From NCBI RefSeq assembly GCF_004078635.1, contig NZ_RZNB01000007.1, positions 1-64,000 on the forward strand: a stretch of 64,000 bases of DNA, given 5' to 3'. Shown piece by piece: positions 60,548 to 64,000 of the stretch. The stretch's first letter is position 1; each line of letters starts with the position of its first letter. The position numbers and the translations under genes were made by a program. Below the pieces are notes generated by a model. The model was not told the DNA's origin. It did no database searches and worked only from the letters and a program-made list of their open reading frames with translations. Origin of the DNA: Labedella phragmitis (lineage in GTDB: Bacteria; Actinomycetota; Actinomycetes; Actinomycetales; Microbacteriaceae).

Positions 60548-61552
60548 TCAGCGCCGCCGCAGCAGGCCGACGCGGTCGTACACGTCGGAGAGGGTGGCGT
60601 CGGCGACCGCATCGGCCTTCGCGGCGTTGACGGAGAGGATGCGATCGAGTTCCGCCGGGTCGTCGAGCAGCTCGAGCGCGCGTGAACGGACGGGTTCGAA
60701 TTCCGCGAGCACGACCTCGGCGAGCGACTTCTTGAAGTCGCCGTAGCCGGACCCGGCGAATTCGTCCTCGATCGCGGGGACGGGCCGACCGGACAGGGCG
60801 GAGTAGATCGTCAGGAGGTTCGAGACACCCGGTTTGGCTTCGCGGTCGAAGCGGACCGACCCCTCGTCGTCCGTGACCGCGCGCATGATCTTCTTCCGTG
60901 TGGCCGACGGCTCGTCGAGCAGCCACAGCACCCCGGCGTGGGACTCCGCCGACTTCGACATCTTCGACGTGGGGTTCTGGAGATCGTAGATCCGGGCCGT
61001 CTCCTTCTGCGTGATCGCTTCGGGGACCACGAAGGTCTCGCCGTACCGCGAGTTGAAGCGCTCGGCGAGGTCGCGGGTGAGCTCGATGTGCTGCCGCTGG
61101 TCGTCGCCGACGGGCACGACGTTCGTTCGGTAGAGCAGGATGTCGGCGGCCATGAGGACGGGATACGCGAAGAGGCCGACGCTCGTCGCGTCCGTGCCGT
61201 ATCGGGAGGACTTGTCCTTGAACTGCGTCATGCGCCCGGCCTCGCCGAACCCTGTGATCGTGTTGAGGATCCAGGCCAGTTCGGCGTGTGCGCGAACGTG
61301 CGACTGCACGTAGAGCGTCGACGACTCGGGCTCGATGCCCGCTGCGATGTACTGCGCGGCGGTGCGGCGGGTCTTCTCCCGCAGCTCGGCGGCGTCGTGC
61401 GGCTGCGTGAGGGCGTGCAGGTCGACGACGGAGAAGTAGGCGTCGTAGTCGCGCTGCAGCGTCCGCCATTGCAGGAGAGCGCCGATGTAGTTTCCGATCT
61501 GGAGCGAGTCGGCGGAGGGCTGCATTCCGGAGTAGAGACGGGGCGAGGTCAT
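60548..61552 (-). CDS. trpS: Tryptophan--tRNA ligase
   Basis: A 334-residue class I synthetase. The HIGH-type block is PSADSLQIGNYIG and the KMSKS motif is present (SKMSKSA). Length matches bacterial TrpS. ATG 61552 is chosen because AAGGACGACA lies upstream; the longer frame would read into xthA. Confidence 0.96.
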   Translation of the reverse strand: MTSPRLYSGMQPSADSLQIGNYIGALLQWRTLQRDYDAYFSVVDLHALTQPHDAAELREKTRRTAAQYIAAGIEPESSTLYVQSHVRAHAELAWILNTITGFGEAGRMTQFKDKSSRYGTDATSVGLFAYPVLMAADILLYRTNVVPVGDDQRQHIELTRDLAERFNSRYGETFVVPEAITQKETARIYDLQNPTSKMSKSAESHAGVLWLLDEPSATRKKIMRAVTDDEGSVRFDREAKPGVSNLLTIYSALSGRPVPAIEDEFAGSGYGDFKKSLAEVVLAEFEPVRSRALELLDDPAELDRILSVNAAKADAVADATLSDVYDRVGLLRRR

Positions 61553-61607
61553 TGTCGTCCTTCGCGAGAGGATCCACCGAGGCGGATCCGGATGAGTGGG
61601 GGAGAAA

Positions 61608-62456
61608 TCAGATGGCGTAGTCGACGACCACGGGGGCGTGGTCCGACCATCGGGTGTCCCAGGCGCTCGCCCGGTCGATCGCATAGGACGTGACGGTCGC
61701 CGCGAGAGCGGGAGAGGCCATGTGGTAGTCGAGGCGCCATCCGGTGTCGGTGTCGAACGCTTTGCCGCGCTGCGACCACCACGTGTATGGGCCTTCGACC
61801 TCGCCGGCGTGAGCGCGTCCGACGTCGACCCAGCCGTGGCCCGTGCCGACGCTGCCGTCGACACCCGTGACCTCGGCGCCTTCCTCGCCGAAGAAGCGGT
61901 CGAAGTACGCGCGCTCCTCGGGGAGGAAACCGGCGTTCTTCCGGTTGCCCTTCCAGTTCTTGATGTCGAGCTCGCGGTGGCCGACGTTGAGATCGCCGAC
62001 GACGAGCGCATACTGGGCGTGTTCCCGGAGCTGGGGCAGACGGACGGTCATGGCGTCGAGGAACTTGTACTTCTCGACCTGCTTCGGGGTGCCGACGTCG
62101 CCCGAGTGCACGTACGTCGAGACGACGGTGATGGGGGTGCCGTCGACGTCGTAGTCGGCCTCGAGCCAGCGGCCGGCGCTGTCGAAGTCGTCGGCACCGA
62201 AGTCGACGCGGTGGACGTGAGCTGCGCGGCGGCTCGCGAGAGCGACTCCGGCCCGGCCCTTCGCCGTGGCCTCGTCGTGGAGCACCGTCCAGTCGGAGCC
62301 GAGGAGCGCCTCGATGTCGGCGGTCGACGCACGCACCTCCTGCATCGCGAGGATGTCGACGTCGCGACCGGCGAGCCACTCGCCCATGCCCTTGCGGTAG
62401 GCGGCGCGGATGCCGTTGACGTTCACGGAGGCGATACGGACGGGACGATCGGGCAT
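61608..62456 (-). CDS. xthA: Exodeoxyribonuclease III / AP endonuclease
   Basis: A 282-residue enzyme of base-excision repair with the exonuclease III motifs: ASVNVNGIRAA, MQEVRA with the metal Glu, VVGDLNVGH with D and N, and WSDHAPVV with the catalytic His. TAAACT lies 6 nt before the ATG, so the mRNA is probably leaderless. It is 55 bp upstream of trpS. Confidence 0.95.
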   Translation of the reverse strand: MPDRPVRIASVNVNGIRAAYRKGMGEWLAGRDVDILAMQEVRASTADIEALLGSDWTVLHDEATAKGRAGVALASRRAAHVHRVDFGADDFDSAGRWLEADYDVDGTPITVVSTYVHSGDVGTPKQVEKYKFLDAMTVRLPQLREHAQYALVVGDLNVGHRELDIKNWKGNRKNAGFLPEERAYFDRFFGEEGAEVTGVDGSVGTGHGWVDVGRAHAGEVEGPYTWWSQRGKAFDTDTGWRLDYHMASPALAATVTSYAIDRASAWDTRWSDHAPVVVDYAI

Positions 62457-62462
62457 TGCTCC

Positions 62463-62468
62463 AGTTTA
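62463..62468 (-). promoter_or_regulatory. -10 element of xthA (leaderless)
   Basis: TAAACT on the minus strand, 6 nt from the ATG at 62456. Confidence 0.5.
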
Positions 62469-62503
62469 GTCGTGACCGCCGACACGGCTCAGGGGCCGGC
62501 GGC

Positions 62504-63646
62504 TCAGGGGACGAGCGGGCGGCCCGTCGCGGCGGCCGTCGCCGCCTCGTCCTCCGCGACCGCGCGATCGAGCGCCCGGCGGGCTCGGAACCGGGAGACG
62601 GGCCCGCCGGCCTCGTCGAGCCGGCGGCGCGCAGCGTCGAGAGCCGACGCGGCGACGATCCGACGCGCGTCGAGCTCGCGTTGCGCCTGCTGCTCCGGCG
62701 TGTAGCGAGCGACCTCGACCCCGCGATCGTCGAGCGTGACCGCGATCCAGGTGGCGCACAGGAGGACGACCCGCCACACGATAGCGAGCCAGAGGAGGAG
62801 ACCGATGAACACCGCGAAGGTCGCGAGCAAGGGATTCCGGGTCGCTCCGCCGAGGAGGTAGCCGCTCGCGATGCTCAGCGCGGCGAGGAGGACGCTCCCG
62901 GCCCCCGCGCCCACGAGGAGGTCGCGCGGCGGGATCGGGATCGCGCTCAGCACGCGGAAGATGAGGGCGAGGGCGATGACGTTCACGACGACCGAGACGA
63001 GGACGCCGACGATCCGGATGCCGACGGCGACGGGGGCCGATCCCTGGTCGAGCCCCAGCACTCCCGCGATCCAGTCGAGCGCCGCGGTGCTCACGACGGA
63101 GACGAGTCCGCCCGCGATGAGGAGCACCCCGAACCCCAGGGCGAGCCCGAGGTCGATCGCCTTCTGCAGGAGGAAGAAGCGCGTGACCGGTGGGACCCCG
63201 AACACGGCCCGGACGGCCTGCCGCATGAAGCCGAGCCACCCGATCGCCGTGCCGATGAGCCCGATGAAGGCGATCCATCCGACGAACTCGACGTCCTCGA
63301 GGGCGTTCGGGGAGATGATGCCGCCCTCGGCGATGAGTCCCGGCACGTAGCTGTTGATGATGTCGATGAGTGCGGAAAGGATGTCGGGGTTCGATCGGAG
63401 CCACACCCCGGCGAGGGAGAAGCTCACGAGGATCGCCGCGAAGACCGCGAAGACCGACTGGAAGCTCATCCCGGCCGAGAGGAGCTCTCCGTCGCGCTCG
63501 CTGAAGCGCGTGAGGACTCGCACGGGCTTGAGCGCCATCACGCGTTCGGCGAGTCCCGTCACGCGACCCATGAAGGTCGAGGAGTCCGGCGTCGGACGGT
63601 CGGCCGCGCCGTCCCCCCGGGGATCGGTGTCGGGTCGCGGGGCCAT
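62504..63646 (-). CDS. YihY/BrkB-family membrane protein
   Basis: A 380-residue protein with about six membrane segments (between residues 55 and 310) and long polar ends. Motifs: SAGMSFQSVFAVFAAILVSFSLA and the WLGFMRQAVRAVFGV block of the YihY/virulence factor BrkB family. The C-terminal tail of about 80 residues is Ala/Arg-rich and probably forms a cytoplasmic coiled helix. Function unknown. Confidence 0.88.
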   Translation of the reverse strand: MAPRPDTDPRGDGAADRPTPDSSTFMGRVTGLAERVMALKPVRVLTRFSERDGELLSAGMSFQSVFAVFAAILVSFSLAGVWLRSNPDILSALIDIINSYVPGLIAEGGIISPNALEDVEFVGWIAFIGLIGTAIGWLGFMRQAVRAVFGVPPVTRFFLLQKAIDLGLALGFGVLLIAGGLVSVVSTAALDWIAGVLGLDQGSAPVAVGIRIVGVLVSVVVNVIALALIFRVLSAIPIPPRDLLVGAGAGSVLLAALSIASGYLLGGATRNPLLATFAVFIGLLLWLAIVWRVVLLCATWIAVTLDDRGVEVARYTPEQQAQRELDARRIVAASALDAARRRLDEAGGPVSRFRARRALDRAVAEDEAATAAATGRPLVP

Positions 63647-63652
63647 GGGGAG

Positions 63653-63681
63653 AGCCTAACGACCGCGTGGTCCACGTCGAA
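63653..63681 (-). promoter_or_regulatory. Promoter of the BrkB-type gene (leaderless)
   Basis: Minus strand: -35-like TTCGAC (63676-63681), 17-nt spacer, -10 TAGGCT (63653-63658), then 6 nt to the ATG. Confidence 0.5.
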
Positions 63682-63792
63682 GGGGTGGCCGAGTCCCGCG
63701 AACGGGGGGCGTTCTGACAGAATGTTGTGAGGCGTGTGCCGAAGCCGACCGACGTTCCCAGCCGGCCGCACGCCCGTCGTCCGAGGTGGTCC

Positions 63793-64000
63793 GTGAATCC
63801 CAGCATCCGATACTCCGCGTGGACGGACAGCCCCGATTGGGTGCTGCTCGTCACGCGACGGATCGTCGTCGCCCTGAACTCGGCTCCGGACCACGCTCTC
63901 ATCTCACGGTTGTGGTCGACCGCCTCGGCCGAGGGCGCCACCGTCGACCGCGTGCTCGACGTCGTCCCTGCCGAGGTCGCTGGTTCGCCGCTCCCGTTCG
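63793..64000 (+). CDS. N-terminal part of an unrecognised protein (cut by window end)
   Basis: A frame of 69 codons that runs off the window: starts with NPSIRYSAWTDSPDWVLLVT after the GTG and ends at SPLPF. It looks like a soluble beta-rich N-terminal domain with no signal peptide. GAGGTGG lies upstream of the GTG at 63793; an in-frame GTG at 63727 is the alternative. Divergent from the BrkB-type gene. I do not recognise the family. Confidence 0.6.
   Translation, partial: MNPSIRYSAWTDSPDWVLLVTRRIVVALNSAPDHALISRLWSTASAEGATVDRVLDVVPAEVAGSPLPF

Overview
The window is high-GC DNA with GTG and TTG starts, tightly overlapped operons, MQO, PEP carboxykinase (GTP), a RamB-type regulator, an LAXTG-type wall anchor and the actinobacterial order acs, 6C RNA, Tad pilus genes, topA, tmk, holB. 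This points to a Gram-positive actinobacterium, most likely Microbacteriaceae (Micrococcales). It reads as ordinary chromosome: I see no phage, IS element, plasmid gene or CRISPR array.

Layout. 1-9,000: REP-like hairpin, orphan response regulator, membrane-anchored GH6 glucanase, mqo, tdk, two tandem VanZ genes, tRNA-Pro, a metallophosphoesterase coupled to a class A PBP with PASTA repeats. 9,000-20,600: DUF4177 and RidA genes, acs, a probable 6C small RNA with promoter and terminator, a compact Tad/Flp-type locus, a small unknown gene, then topA-tmk-holB. 20,500-29,100: lipoprotein alpha/beta hydrolase, tRNA-Thr, AraC/VOC pair, DUF72 gene, a ROK remnant, aldose epimerase with oxidoreductase, dacB, NUDIX, pncA. 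29,400-33,500: a 1352-residue surface protein with nine IPT/TIG repeats. 33,500-39,400: RamB-like regulator divergent from pckG, an ABC exporter and a 71-residue HTH protein whose promoter lies between two matching palindromes. 39,400-49,100: a divergent amino-sugar locus (ROK regulator and nagA one way; SIS protein, BadF-type kinase, TIM-barrel isomerase, ABC importer and oxidoreductase the other). 49,100-54,500: MHS-type MFS transporter and the rib operon behind an FMN riboswitch. 54,400-59,900: SorC-type regulator divergent from glpD, glpF and glpK. 59,900-64,000: GNAT, trpS, xthA, BrkB-type membrane protein and the start of an unknown gene.

How the parts fit. Acetate activation (acs), acetate-type regulation (RamB-like), malate oxidation (mqo) and gluconeogenesis (pckG) form a carbon-switch theme. 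The glp genes and the amino-sugar locus add two uptake and catabolic routes, each with its own divergent regulator and palindromic candidate operator. A recurrent signal is a -10 hexamer placed 6-7 nt before the start codon in at least twelve genes, which predicts many leaderless mRNAs. The most interesting candidates are the 6C RNA beside a reduced Tad locus, the HTH microrepressor and exporter unit, the amino-sugar locus and the cysteine-patterned IPT surface protein. All calls come from reading the sequence; no search was run.
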